A stretch of DNA of 41,268 nucleotides from Photobacterium frigidiphilum (GTDB lineage Bacteria > Pseudomonadota > Gammaproteobacteria > Enterobacterales > Vibrionaceae). Where the stretch lies: positions 1 to 41,268 of the forward strand of contig NZ_PYMJ01000045.1 in assembly GCF_003025615.1 (NCBI RefSeq), in the 5' to 3' direction. Positions 8,637-17,319 of the stretch are shown piece by piece. The translations under genes and the position numbers were made by a program. Position 1 is the stretch's first letter. The number at the start of each line of letters is the position of its first letter. The notes beneath the pieces are model-generated. The model ran no database searches. It was not told where the DNA came from and worked only from the letters and a program-made list of their open reading frames with translations.

Positions 8637-9086
8637 ATGCCAGAGATCAAGCTTAAAAAATCACTTGGCATCCTGGCTATTGCTGGGGTAGAACCATACC
8701 AAGAAAAAGCCGGCGAAGAATACATGGGAGAGGAGCAACTTGCGCACTTTCATAAAATTCTCGACGCATGGCGTAACCAGCTTCGTGAAGAAGTTGATCG
8801 TACTGTAAACCACATGCAGGACGAAGCAGCCAACTTCCCGGATCCAGTAGACCGCGCAGCTCAAGAAGAAGAGTTCAGCCTGGAACTACGTAATCGTGAC
8901 CGTGAACGTAAGCTGATTAAAAAAATTGCAAAGACACTTCAACGTATTGAAGATGATGATTTCGGTTTCTGTGATTCCTGCGGCGTTGAAATCGGTATCC
9001 GCCGTCTTGAAGCTCGCCCAACTGCCGATCTATGTATTGACTGTAAAACACTTGCAGAAATTAAAGAAAAGCAGATGGCAGGCTAA
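8637..9086 (+). CDS. dksA: RNA polymerase-binding transcription factor DksA
   Basis: A 149-residue protein that enters the RNA polymerase secondary channel and works with ppGpp to repress rRNA promoters and activate amino acid promoters. The coiled-coil tip aspartates are D69 and D72 (motif DPVDRA), and the C4 zinc finger uses C112, C115, C133 and C136. It is nearly identical to E. coli DksA through the core. The start at 8637 is preferred over an in-frame start 33 bases upstream because AGGAG lies at 8625-8629 and the protein then begins like other DksA proteins. It has its own terminator, with gluQ downstream as in enterics. Confidence 0.98.
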   Translation: MPEIKLKKSLGILAIAGVEPYQEKAGEEYMGEEQLAHFHKILDAWRNQLREEVDRTVNHMQDEAANFPDPVDRAAQEEEFSLELRNRDRERKLIKKIAKTLQRIEDDDFGFCDSCGVEIGIRRLEARPTADLCIDCKTLAEIKEKQMAG

Positions 9087-9120
9087 TACCCCAAAAGGTA
9101 TTAAGCAGCAACTGATTGAA

Positions 9121-9146
9121 AGAGGGAGCAAACGCTCCCTCTTTTC
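9121..9146 (+). terminator. Terminator downstream of dksA
   Basis: A 9-bp perfect stem AGAGGGAGC/GCTCCCTCT (9121-9129, 9134-9142) with a 4-base loop and a short T-rich tail. It probably gives partial termination between dksA and gluQ. Confidence 0.85.
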
Positions 9147-9250
9147 TTTACGATCATTTTATAACGTACATCAATCATATTAAGAGATTGAAAACATTTA
9201 CTTAATATAATTGGGACTTTTCCAACCACTATCTCTGTTTTAATGTGTTT

Positions 9251-10141
9251 ATGACCACTGATACTCACTATGTAGGACGTTTCGCCCCTTCCCCTTCAGG
9301 TCCACTTCATTTTGGCTCGTTGATTGCAGCTTTAGGCAGCTACCTACAAGCGCGTTCACAACATGGAAAATGGCTTGTTCGTATCGAAGATCTTGACCCT
9401 CCACGCGAAATAAGGGGGGCGGCTGATGATATTCTACGTACATTAGAGGCATACGGGTTAACATGGGATGGCAGTGTCATGTATCAAAGCCAACGTCATG
9501 GTGCTTATCAAGATCAAATAGATCAATGGTTGCATGGTGGCGACGCGTATTACTGTCAATGTACTCGAAAACAAATTAAAACAGCAGGTGGTTTTTATCC
9601 CGGTACTTGCCGCCATCTTCATCGCTCAGCAGAAAATAGTGCCGTTCGACTTAACGTTGACACACCCATTACATATTTTGTTGATAGATTGCATGGTCGA
9701 ATAGACATTCCGGCGACATTAGCACAAGAAGATTTCATCATTCGCCGTCGTGATGGGCTGTATGCCTATAATCTCGCGGTGGTACTTGATGATATTGAAC
9801 AAAACATAACAGAGGTTGTTCGTGGTGCAGATCTCATTGAACCAACGGGACGGCAGATTGGCCTATATCGCCAATTACAGTACCCTGAAGTGAGTTATTT
9901 GCATTTACCATTAGCAGTCACCGATAACGGAAATAAGTTATCAAAACAAAATCATGCGCCAGCTATTGATAAAAGTCACCCTGTTCCAGCATTGATTGCA
10001 GCGATGTCTTTTCTTGGTATGACACCACCAGCAACACTTATCAAAGAAGAGCTTAAAGACGTTTTACAATGGGGTATTAACGCTTGGTGTATCGATAATC
10101 TGCCAAAAATGACAGAAATAATCCTAACCAAGACACATTAA
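9251..10141 (+). CDS. gluQ: Glutamyl-Q tRNA(Asp) synthetase
   Basis: A 296-residue truncated relative of glutamyl-tRNA synthetase. It lacks the anticodon-binding domain and attaches glutamate to queuosine in tRNA-Asp. It has the class I HIGH-like motif HFGS (20-23), zinc-binding cysteines C102, C104 and C120 and the KMSKS-like KLSKQ. The ATG at 9251 is chosen over a GTG six bases upstream because MTTDTHYVGRF aligns with the E. coli start. No strong ribosome-binding site is visible for either. dksA-gluQ coupling is conserved and known in other gammaproteobacteria. Confidence 0.95.
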   Translation: MTTDTHYVGRFAPSPSGPLHFGSLIAALGSYLQARSQHGKWLVRIEDLDPPREIRGAADDILRTLEAYGLTWDGSVMYQSQRHGAYQDQIDQWLHGGDAYYCQCTRKQIKTAGGFYPGTCRHLHRSAENSAVRLNVDTPITYFVDRLHGRIDIPATLAQEDFIIRRRDGLYAYNLAVVLDDIEQNITEVVRGADLIEPTGRQIGLYRQLQYPEVSYLHLPLAVTDNGNKLSKQNHAPAIDKSHPVPALIAAMSFLGMTPPATLIKEELKDVLQWGINAWCIDNLPKMTEIILTKTH

Positions 10142-10228
10142 AATCAGGGTAAATGAGCACTGCCATTCTAAAATGGCTTGCTGTGATATATCATATGCGG
10201 CTGTTTGTTGAACCAGATGCACGAATAC

Positions 10229-10241
10229 GAGGTGTATTATC
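10229..10241 (+). promoter_or_regulatory. Ribosome-binding site and non-AUG start of pcnB
   Basis: GAGGTG at 10229-10234 is fully complementary to the anti-Shine-Dalgarno core. It is followed by ATT (10236-10238) and ATC (10239-10241). The gap from GAGGT to ATC is five bases, near the optimum; to ATT it is two. The frame is open from 10212 into pcnB and has no ATG, GTG or TTG codon before 10317. The encoded residues after ATC match the E. coli PcnB N-terminus, which starts at AUU. Initiation at a rare codon discriminated by IF3 is inferred. Confidence 0.7.
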
Positions 10242-11666
10242 TTTAATCGAGTAGCCAGCTTTTGCCGTAAAGTACTGAATCGCGACAGTAGTACTCGCGA
10301 TACCGAGGACCAACCCTTGCAAGTTTTTCAACGCCAAGAGCACGGCATTTCACGTAAAGATATCAGCGAAAATGCGCTGAAGGTACTTTATCGCCTGAAT
10401 AAAGGGGGCTATGACGCCTATTTAGTCGGCGGTGGTGTACGTGATCTTTTATTACACAAACAACCTAAAGATTTTGATATTGCGACCAACGCAACGCCGG
10501 AAGAGATTAAAAGTCTATTCCGTAATTGCCGCCTGATTGGACGCCGTTTCCGTCTTGCGCATATCTTGTTTGGTCGTGATGTTATTGAGGTCGCTACTTT
10601 CCGAGGTCATCACTCTGATGTGCCACCGAAAGTAGAAGTTAAAGATAAAGCCGACGAAAAGGGTAAACAGCAGATTTCATCGAAAAGCCAAGAAGGCATG
10701 TTGTTACGCGACAATGTCTACGGCACGATAGATGAAGATGCTGAACGTCGTGACTTCACGATCAATGCCATGTATTACAGCGCAAAAGATTTCACGGTAA
10801 CTGATTACGCAAATGGCGTAGAAGATCTCAATAACCGCATTGTGCGTTTAATGGGTGATCCAGAAACACGCTATCGTGAAGATCCGGTTCGTATGCTGCG
10901 TGCAGTACGCTTTGCCGCTAAATTAGACATGACGATTGAAGAGAAAACCGCCGCGCCGATTGAAGAACTTGCACCATTATTGCAAGATATTCCATCTGCA
11001 CGATTATTTGAAGAAAGTTTAAAGCTGCTTCAAGCGGGTCAAGGTTTAGCAACATACAAGCTGCTTCGTCAATACAATCTATTTCAACAATTGTTCCCTA
11101 TTCTGGCCGATCACTTTACTGAAGATCACAGCAGCCAAACGGAACAAATGATTGAACACATTTTAGCAGCGACAGATAAGCGCATCGCTGAAGATAAACG
11201 TGTAAACCCTGCATTTATCTATGCCGCGATGTTGTGGTATCCGCTAACAACACGTGCAGAAGAAATATCTTTTGCTAGTGGTTTAGCATTTTATGATGCC
11301 TTTATGGTTGCCGCTAACGACATCTTAGATGAACAAGTTCGCAGTATTGCCATTCCACGCCGTCATACCACGACTGTTCGTGATATCTGGCAGCAACAAA
11401 TTCGCTTTAGCCGTCGTTCTGGCAAGCGTGCATTCAAAATGATGGAACATCCTAAGTTCCGTGCAGCGTACGATTTCATGGAAATGCGTAGCCATTTTGA
11501 AGGCGATGATATTGTTGAGCTAACCAGCTGGTGGAATGAATTCCAAAATGCTGACCGCCCACTACGCGGGAAGATGGTTCAAGAAGTTAATGATGATGGA
11601 GGACGCCGCCCTCGTCGTCGCCGTCCACAACGTCGTAAAAAGCCACAAGCAAAGACATCATCATGA
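10239..11666 (+). CDS. pcnB: Poly(A) polymerase I
   Basis: Adds 3' poly(A) tails that promote RNA decay and control ColE1-type plasmid copy number. With the ATC start it is 475 residues. The nucleotidyltransferase core has GGGVRDLL (64-71) and the catalytic DFD aspartates D78 and D80, followed by the RNA-binding region and a very basic Arg/Lys-rich tail. A conventional TTG start at 10317 would begin at residue 27, losing a conserved segment (FNRVASFCRKVLNRD), so I prefer the upstream start. A Lys/Asp-rich insert of about 20 residues after the RGHH motif is absent from E. coli as I remember it. The stop overlaps the folK start (ATGA), so the two are translationally coupled. Confidence 0.93.
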   Translation: MFNRVASFCRKVLNRDSSTRDTEDQPLQVFQRQEHGISRKDISENALKVLYRLNKGGYDAYLVGGGVRDLLLHKQPKDFDIATNATPEEIKSLFRNCRLIGRRFRLAHILFGRDVIEVATFRGHHSDVPPKVEVKDKADEKGKQQISSKSQEGMLLRDNVYGTIDEDAERRDFTINAMYYSAKDFTVTDYANGVEDLNNRIVRLMGDPETRYREDPVRMLRAVRFAAKLDMTIEEKTAAPIEELAPLLQDIPSARLFEESLKLLQAGQGLATYKLLRQYNLFQQLFPILADHFTEDHSSQTEQMIEHILAATDKRIAEDKRVNPAFIYAAMLWYPLTTRAEEISFASGLAFYDAFMVAANDILDEQVRSIAIPRRHTTTVRDIWQQQIRFSRRSGKRAFKMMEHPKFRAAYDFMEMRSHFEGDDIVELTSWWNEFQNADRPLRGKMVQEVNDDGGRRPRRRRPQRRKKPQAKTSS

Positions 11667-12148
11667 TCCGTTCTTATATCGCCATTGGTAGTAATCTGGG
11701 TGATCCCATTTCACAAACAATGAGTGCTATAAAAGCCCTAAAGCAGATTCCGGCAATCACAGTGGTTGCCGAATCCTCGCTATACAGCAGTACCCCGATG
11801 GGGCCACAAAATCAACCGGATTATATTAATGCTGTTGTTGCTATCGACACCACATTAACACCGTTAGAGCTGCTGAACGCAACCCAAGCTATCGAGCTTG
11901 AGCATGGACGCGTCCGTAAAGATGAGCGCTGGGGACCAAGAACCTTGGATCTCGACATCATACTTTATGGCGATCTGGAACATCACTGTGAACGATTAAC
12001 CGTTCCACATTATGGAATGAAAGTACGTGAATTTGTACTTTATCCACTTGCCGAAATTATCCCTGATTTGATTCTGCCTGATAATACTGCACTTTCGCAG
12101 TTATTAACGCAGGTAGACCGCAATGGCTTAGCTATCTGGCAAGCATAA
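11663..12148 (+). CDS. folK: 6-hydroxymethyl-7,8-dihydropterin pyrophosphokinase (HPPK)
   Basis: A 161-residue folate-pathway enzyme that transfers pyrophosphate from ATP to hydroxymethyl-dihydropterin. The N-terminal YIAIGSNLGDP is typical, and the magnesium/ATP motif RWGPRTLDLDIILYGD carries the two essential aspartates of the DLDI element. Length is normal for the family. It starts inside the last codons of pcnB (4-base overlap) and is followed after 27 bases by panB, so pcnB-folK-panB-panC is likely one operon. Confidence 0.97.
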   Translation: MIRSYIAIGSNLGDPISQTMSAIKALKQIPAITVVAESSLYSSTPMGPQNQPDYINAVVAIDTTLTPLELLNATQAIELEHGRVRKDERWGPRTLDLDIILYGDLEHHCERLTVPHYGMKVREFVLYPLAEIIPDLILPDNTALSQLLTQVDRNGLAIWQA

Positions 12149-12175
12149 AACATTGATCAGGGTGAGGGAGACGTT

Positions 12176-12970
12176 ATGAAAAAAATAACAATCAACGACC
12201 TGATGACATGGAAGCATGAAGGTCGTAAATTTGCATCGATAACAGCATATGATGCAAGTTTTGCTCAATTGTTTGAGCAACAGGAAGTACCAGTAATGCT
12301 GGTTGGCGATTCATTGGGAATGGTTTTACAAGGTAAACCTGACACCCTGCCAGTCAGTGTAAGTGATATTGCTTACCACACGCGGTGTGTACGAGCTGGT
12401 AGCCCGAACTCTCTTTTAATGGCTGATATGCCATTCATGAGCTACAGCACCCCAGAACAAGCGTGTGAGAGTGCCGCAGAGCTTATGCGAGCTGGCGCTA
12501 ACATGGTAAAACTGGAAGGTGGAGCATGGTTAGCTGAAACTGTCACAAAGCTCACAGAGCGTGCGGTTCCGGTATGTGCTCACTTAGGTCTGACCCCGCA
12601 ATCTGTAAATATTTTTGGTGGATACAAAGTTCAAGGTCGCGATTTTGATCACGCTGAACAGATGGTCAAAGATGCTATTTTATTGAAAAATGCTGGTGCT
12701 CAAATCATTTTGCTGGAATGTGTACCTGCAAGTCTTGCAGAGCGCATTACTAAAGCAGTTGAAGTACCTGTTATTGGGATTGGCGCTGGTAACGTAACAG
12801 ATGGTCAGATCCTAGTGATGCACGACATGTTTGGTATTTCTGCCAACTACATGCCGCGTTTTTCAAAAAATTATCTCGCTGAAACTGGCGACATGCGTAC
12901 AGCTGTCAGCAAATACCTAGAAGAGGTTGAGGCCGGTACTTTCCCTGGGCCCCAACACACCTTTGAGTAA
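12176..12970 (+). CDS. panB: 3-methyl-2-oxobutanoate hydroxymethyltransferase
   Basis: A 264-residue enzyme that makes ketopantoate from ketoisovalerate and methylene-THF, the first committed step to pantothenate and coenzyme A. Family motifs visible are VGDSLGMV with the metal-binding aspartate, VKLEGG with its glutamate, HLGLTPQ and the end GIGAGNVTDGQILVMHDMFG. A GGGAG ribosome-binding site sits before the ATG. It is 10 bases from panC. panD is not adjacent, unlike E. coli, so aspartate decarboxylation must be encoded elsewhere. Confidence 0.98.
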   Translation: MKKITINDLMTWKHEGRKFASITAYDASFAQLFEQQEVPVMLVGDSLGMVLQGKPDTLPVSVSDIAYHTRCVRAGSPNSLLMADMPFMSYSTPEQACESAAELMRAGANMVKLEGGAWLAETVTKLTERAVPVCAHLGLTPQSVNIFGGYKVQGRDFDHAEQMVKDAILLKNAGAQIILLECVPASLAERITKAVEVPVIGIGAGNVTDGQILVMHDMFGISANYMPRFSKNYLAETGDMRTAVSKYLEEVEAGTFPGPQHTFE

Positions 12971-12980
12971 GGAATAAAAG

Positions 12981-13868
12981 ATGCAAACATTCGCCGAAAT
13001 CGCCCTATTAAGAGAGCAGATTCGCGCATGGCGTCGTGAAGGTCGTCGTATCGCTTTTGTTCCAACGATGGGCAATCTTCATGATGGTCATCTAACGTTA
13101 GTACGTAAAGCTCGTGAACATGCAGACATTGTTGTTGTGAGTATTTTTGTTAACCCAATGCAGTTTGAAAAAGCTGACGACTTAACAAACTACCCGCGTA
13201 CTTTAGAAAATGATCTGGCGAAATTGAATAGCGAAGGGGTTGACCTTGTATTCACTCCAACACCTGAAGTTATGTACCCACAAGGTTTGGAACGTCAAAC
13301 ATTTGTTGAAGTACCAGGCTTATCGCAAATGCTAGAAGGCGCATTGCGTCCAGGTCATTTCCGTGGCGTTGCAACAGTTGTAACCAAGCTGTTCAACATG
13401 GTGCAGCCTGACGTCGCTTGCTTCGGTGAGAAAGATTACCAACAGCTGGCACTATTGCGTCAGATGACACTCGACATGGCTATGGATATCGACATCATTG
13501 GCGTGCCAACCGTCCGTGAAATGGACGGTTTAGCTATGAGTTCCCGTAATGGTTACCTGACTGTTGACGAACGCCAACGTGCCCCAGTTTTAGCACGTAC
13601 AATGCGTTGGGTGAGCAGCCAAATGCGCGGTGGTCGTACGGATTACTCTGAAATTATCGTTGACGCCAATGATCAGCTTCGTGCTGCAGGGCTTCAACCT
13701 GATGAAAGCTACATTCGTGATGCAGTGACGCTACAAGCAGTATCAGAAGAAACCCAGCAAGCGGTCATTCTGATGTCTGCACAGCTTGGTAAAGCTCGCT
13801 TAATCGACAATCAAGTGGTCGAACTGACCCAACCAGCAGCGCCTGTAGCAGAAGCGGCTGAGTCATAA
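12981..13868 (+). CDS. panC: Pantothenate synthetase
   Basis: A 295-residue enzyme that ligates pantoate and beta-alanine using ATP. The nucleotidyltransferase HIGH-like motif is PTMGNLHDGH (28-37). Further signatures are VSIFVNPMQF, the GEKDYQQL loop and the late KMSKS-like MSSRNGYLT. The C-terminus carries an Ala/Pro/Glu-rich extension (PAAPVAEAAES) beyond the usual end of about 283 residues. It is the last gene of the folate/pantothenate operon and is followed by a terminator. Confidence 0.98.
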   Translation: MQTFAEIALLREQIRAWRREGRRIAFVPTMGNLHDGHLTLVRKAREHADIVVVSIFVNPMQFEKADDLTNYPRTLENDLAKLNSEGVDLVFTPTPEVMYPQGLERQTFVEVPGLSQMLEGALRPGHFRGVATVVTKLFNMVQPDVACFGEKDYQQLALLRQMTLDMAMDIDIIGVPTVREMDGLAMSSRNGYLTVDERQRAPVLARTMRWVSSQMRGGRTDYSEIIVDANDQLRAAGLQPDESYIRDAVTLQAVSEETQQAVILMSAQLGKARLIDNQVVELTQPAAPVAEAAES

Positions 13869-13905
13869 GAGACAACTCGCTTAGCACGACAGATAACGCT
13901 GTTTA

Positions 13906-13941
13906 AAAAAGGCCGAATATCAAAAGATAATCGGCCTTTTT
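13906..13941. terminator. Bidirectional terminator between panC and yadH
   Basis: An 11-bp perfect stem AAAAAGGCCGA (13906-13916) and TCGGCCTTTTT (13931-13941), with T tracts on both strands. It lies between convergent genes. Confidence 0.93.
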
Positions 13942-13972
13942 GTTACCACTTTTCCTACTTTACTATGCTGTC

Positions 13973-14743
13973 TTACGAACGTAAGCCAATACCGCGAGAA
14001 ATCAGATAATAAGCAATCGAATATAAGAAAAGGATAAATCCGGTAAGTACCCCAAATGACGTCACAATACCCACATCAGACACCCCCAAGAAACCGTAAC
14101 GGAATGCATTCACCATATAAACGATAGGGTTCAGCTTTGACACGCCCTGCCAAAATTCAGGCAATAAATTGATAGAGTAAAATACCCCGCCAAGGTAGGT
14201 CAGCGGGGTTAAAATAAAGGTTGGGATAATACTAATATCATCAAATGTGCGAGCAAACACCGCATTAATCAATCCGCCAAGTGAAAATACAATCGACGTC
14301 ATCAAGATCGTTGCAATAATCACCCCTAAATGAGCAATACTTAGATCAACAAAAAAGAGTGATACTACGCTAACAATAAAACCAACCCCTAACCCACGCA
14401 ATACACCACCACCGACATAGCCAGCAATAATGATGTAATTAGGGACAGGTGCTACGAGTAACTCTTCAATGTTGTGCTGAAATTTAGCACTGAAAAAAGA
14501 TGAGGCCACATTGGAATATGAATTGGTGATCACCGACATCATGATCAGACCCGGTACGATATATTCCATATAACTAAAACCGTTCATCTCGCCAATTCGG
14601 CTACCAATAAGGTTACCAAAAATAATGAAATACAAGGTCATGGTGATAGCAGGTGGTACCAAGGTTTGCACCCAAATGCGAGTAAAGCGGTGAATTTCTT
14701 TGGTGATCAGGCTTTTAAAAGCGATCCAAAATTGGTGGTTCAT
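13973..14743 (-). CDS. yadH: ABC-2 type transporter permease YadH
   Basis: A 256-residue integral inner-membrane permease with about six hydrophobic segments, starting MNHQFWIAFKSLITKEIHRF with the amphipathic entry helix of ABC-2 exporters. The C-terminal half has the family motif near PLTYLGGVFYSI...NPIVYMVNAFRYG. It overlaps the ATP-binding gene yadG by 4 bases. Together they form a complete exporter, two copies of each subunit by family analogy. The substrate is unknown. Confidence 0.93.
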   Translation of the reverse strand: MNHQFWIAFKSLITKEIHRFTRIWVQTLVPPAITMTLYFIIFGNLIGSRIGEMNGFSYMEYIVPGLIMMSVITNSYSNVASSFFSAKFQHNIEELLVAPVPNYIIIAGYVGGGVLRGLGVGFIVSVVSLFFVDLSIAHLGVIIATILMTSIVFSLGGLINAVFARTFDDISIIPTFILTPLTYLGGVFYSINLLPEFWQGVSKLNPIVYMVNAFRYGFLGVSDVGIVTSFGVLTGFILFLYSIAYYLISRGIGLRS

Positions 14744-15678
14744 GCTTGCGCCTCTTTGTTTGATGATGCTTGACTCTGTGCAATTAGCGTCACAAACAAT
14801 TCTTCTAAACGGTTCGATTTATTGCGCATCGACATAACGTCAATCCCTTGCGCAGTCAAAGCGGTAAAAATCGTATTCAGCCCTTTGTCCTTTTCGATAT
14901 CGACTTCTAGGGTATGGTTATCAGGTAAACGCCAATTCAAGCCGTCAAGCTTCGGTTTATTACCATTAAGCTTAATATCCAAAATAAAGGTTTCGACTTC
15001 TAGCTTACCGAGTAACGCTTTCATGCTGGTGCATTCCACTAACTTGCCGTGGTTAATGATACCGATATTACGGCACAGCATTTCTGCTTCTTCTAAATAG
15101 TGGGTGGTCAGAATAATCGTGACACCCTGACGATTAATTTCACGTAGAAATGTCCACATTGAACGGCGTAACTCTATGTCGACACCAGCTGTTGGTTCAT
15201 CAAGAATAAGTAGCTTAGGTTCATGCATCAATGCACGAGCAATCATTAAACGACGTTTCATACCACCAGAAAGATTACGCGCACGTTCATTGCGCTTTCC
15301 CCATAGATCTAGCTGACTAAGGTATTTTTTAGCACGCTCTCTTGCCAATGGTTTATCAACGCCATAATAACCGGCTTGGTTAACAACAATCTGCTCAACG
15401 GTTTCAAATGGATTAAAGTTAAACTCTTGTGGTACTAATCCCAGTTGATTCTTCGCTTTAACAAGATCTGAGTCAATATCGTAACCAAACACTTTTACCG
15501 AGCCCGAAGTCTTGTTAACTAACGAAGTTATTACACCTATTGTTGTTGACTTACCTGCACCATTTGGGCCTAGTAAAGCAAAAAAGTCTCCTTCTTCGAC
15601 AGATAAGCTCATGTTTTTAATGGCTTCAACGCCACCACTATAGGTTTTACTTAAATTTTTGATTTCCAGTGCGTTCAT
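14740..15678 (-). CDS. yadG: ABC transporter ATP-binding protein YadG
   Basis: A 312-residue exporter ATPase that powers YadH. Walker A GPNGAGKS at 37-44, signature LSGGM at 136-140, Walker B LLILDEP at 156-162 and the switch histidine in TTHYLEEAE. The C-terminal third is the DUF4162-like extension found in ABC-2 exporter ATPases. The ATG at 15678 is preferred over an in-frame TTG nine bases further out because the protein then starts MNALEIKNLSKTY, matching the family. It diverges from can across a 128-base gap, as in E. coli. Confidence 0.95.
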   Translation of the reverse strand: MNALEIKNLSKTYSGGVEAIKNMSLSVEEGDFFALLGPNGAGKSTTIGVITSLVNKTSGSVKVFGYDIDSDLVKAKNQLGLVPQEFNFNPFETVEQIVVNQAGYYGVDKPLARERAKKYLSQLDLWGKRNERARNLSGGMKRRLMIARALMHEPKLLILDEPTAGVDIELRRSMWTFLREINRQGVTIILTTHYLEEAEMLCRNIGIINHGKLVECTSMKALLGKLEVETFILDIKLNGNKPKLDGLNWRLPDNHTLEVDIEKDKGLNTIFTALTAQGIDVMSMRNKSNRLEELFVTLIAQSQASSNKEAQA

Positions 15679-15806
15679 AAAATACAATCTTAATTGTTAG
15701 AAGTTTTCATCAAATGTCACTCGTTTTCACAAAAAAGAACAACTAATCCGATTTGCTATTAGTTCAGTTTGTGTATAGTAGAGGCATATTAAATAAAGGC
15801 ATTATC

Positions 15807-16463
15807 ATGGCAGATATTAAGCAATTATTCGCAAACAATATCTCTTGGTCTGAAAGCATCAAGGAAGATACACCCGAATTTTTTTCCCACCTCGCGGAAT
15901 CACAACAACCACAATATCTATGGATTGGTTGTTCCGATAGTCGAGTACCCGCAGAGCGCCTTACCGGGCTAGACTCGGGCGAGCTATTTGTTCACCGAAA
16001 TGTGGCAAACCAAGTCATTCACACTGACTTAAATTGTCTTTCCGTTATTCAATACGCTGTTGATGTACTCAAAGTCAAACACATCATCGTTTGTGGACAC
16101 TATGGGTGTGGTGGTGTTACCGCAGCGATTGAGAACCCTCCCCTAGGTCTGATTAATAACTGGTTATTGCACATCCGCGATCTGTATCTAAAGCATCGCA
16201 GTGAACTCGGTACATTACCTCGTGAAGATTGGGACAACAAACTGTGCGAAATCAACGTTGCCTCTCAGGTCTATAACCTGGGTAACTCGACAGTGATGCA
16301 GCAAGCTTGGGAACGCGGTCAACAAGTGAAGATTCACGGCTGGATTTATGGCATGAATAATGGTGTGCTACGCGATTTAGGTGTAACGGCAACCAGTCGC
16401 GAGTCTTTAGAGATCGCCTATCAAGCAGCAATGTCTGCAATTCTACCACCAAAAGAATTGTAG
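15807..16463 (+). CDS. can: Beta-class carbonic anhydrase
   Basis: A 218-residue zinc enzyme that interconverts CO2 and bicarbonate, supplying bicarbonate for carboxylations. Zinc and active-site residues sit at the same numbers as in E. coli Can: C42, D44, R46, H98 and C101, in the motifs CSDSR and GHYGCGG. The start at 15807 (MADIKQLF) is chosen over an upstream in-frame start 54 bases earlier, whose added residues have no family counterpart. It lies between yadG (divergent) and hpt (convergent), the conserved enteric arrangement. Confidence 0.97.
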   Translation: MADIKQLFANNISWSESIKEDTPEFFSHLAESQQPQYLWIGCSDSRVPAERLTGLDSGELFVHRNVANQVIHTDLNCLSVIQYAVDVLKVKHIIVCGHYGCGGVTAAIENPPLGLINNWLLHIRDLYLKHRSELGTLPREDWDNKLCEINVASQVYNLGNSTVMQQAWERGQQVKIHGWIYGMNNGVLRDLGVTATSRESLEIAYQAAMSAILPPKEL

Positions 16464-16494
16464 TTTTTCATCGCATGCACTAAAAACAGAATAT

Positions 16495-16530
16495 AAAAAA
16501 GCGACTGCTCATTGAGCCGTCGCTTTTTTT
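16495..16530. terminator. Bidirectional terminator between can and hpt
   Basis: An 11-bp perfect stem AAAAAAGCGAC/GTCGCTTTTTT (16495-16505 and 16519-16529), with T runs on both strands between convergent genes. Confidence 0.93.
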
Positions 16531-16578
16531 GTATTCTGCTTTACACACTAAGCTATTATACCATTCTGAAAATAGGTA

Positions 16579-17112
16579 TTAGTCTTCTAGTGGTACAACT
16601 TTACCGATGAAAGGTAAATGACGGTATTTTTGTGCGTAATCGATACCCACACCGACAACAAACTCATCTGGAATCACAAAACCATACCAATCAACGTTCA
16701 CATTGACTTCACGGCGTTCTGGCTTATCCAATAATGTACAAATACGAATAGAATTGGGTTCACGTAGAGATAAGATTTCACACACTTTATTTAGCGTATT
16801 ACCGGTATCAATAATATCTTCAACGAGCAGGACATCTTTACCTTTAATGTCGTCATCCAGATCTTTTAGGATACGTACATCACGGTTACTTTCCATTGTA
16901 TTGCCGTAACTTGATGCAGTCATGAAGTCAACTTCATGAGGAAGGTCAATTGCACGTGCTAAATCAGCCATAAAGACAAAAGAACCACGCAACAAGCCAA
17001 CCATAACAAGGTTCTCTGAACCCTTGTAACATTCAGTAATTTGCTTTCCTAGCTCTTTTACTCGTGCCTGAACATCCTGCTCAGAAATTAGTACTTCAAC
17101 TGTATGTTTCAT
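16579..17112 (-). CDS. hpt: Hypoxanthine phosphoribosyltransferase
   Basis: A 177-residue purine-salvage enzyme that makes IMP from hypoxanthine and PRPP. The PRPP-binding motif LLVEDIIDTGN is at 95-105, preceded by VGLLRGSFVF, and the substrate-binding DEFVVGVGIDYAQKYR is near the end. The ATG at 17112 has GGAG 7 bases upstream and matches the usual MKHTVEV start; a longer frame adds 21 residues without support. The divergent neighbour is the LitR-type regulator, an association conserved across vibrios. Confidence 0.97.
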   Translation of the reverse strand: MKHTVEVLISEQDVQARVKELGKQITECYKGSENLVMVGLLRGSFVFMADLARAIDLPHEVDFMTASSYGNTMESNRDVRILKDLDDDIKGKDVLLVEDIIDTGNTLNKVCEILSLREPNSIRICTLLDKPERREVNVNVDWYGFVIPDEFVVGVGIDYAQKYRHLPFIGKVVPLED

Positions 17113-17299
17113 CTTATTCTCCATCAGTACGACCGCATCAGCCGCCTGCAGGCTATCTAATACCAAAGAAGACACATTCTATCATTCATTGATGCTAATA
17201 GTTATTTTATCGATAGTGTCAATTATACGACACACTTAAATTAAGTTGCGTTTGAATACGCCTTGTTGCTGATGTAGAGTTAGTCATACAAAACAAATA

Positions 17300-17305
17300 T
17301 ATAAT
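17300..17305 (+). promoter_or_regulatory. Candidate -10 box for the LitR-type regulator
   Basis: TATAAT at 17300-17305, 35 bases before the ATG of the regulator. No convincing -35 hexamer is seen at the right spacing, so an activator or extended contacts may be needed. The implied leader is about 30 bases. Confidence 0.4.
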
Positions 17306-17319
17306 ACTTATAAATACTT

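Noticed and set aside
10160..10180. CCATT/AATGG hairpin after gluQ as a terminator
   Set aside because: The stem is short and AT-rich with no T tract.
10317..10319. TTG as the pcnB start
   Set aside because: It would remove 26 residues conserved with E. coli PcnB and has no Shine-Dalgarno at a proper distance, whereas GAGGTG precedes ATT/ATC upstream. It is kept only as a fallback.
17113..17175. N-terminal extension of Hpt
   Set aside because: The extra 21 residues have no family counterpart, and a good GGAG sits before the internal ATG at 17112.
17186..17207. A LuxR/HapR autoregulatory box upstream of litR
   Set aside because: Compared by eye with TTATTGATAAATTTATCAATAA only about half the positions match, which is too weak to report as a site.
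17243..17255. A PurR-like half site (TTGCGTTTG) near hpt
   Set aside because: Only one half of the palindrome is recognisable.
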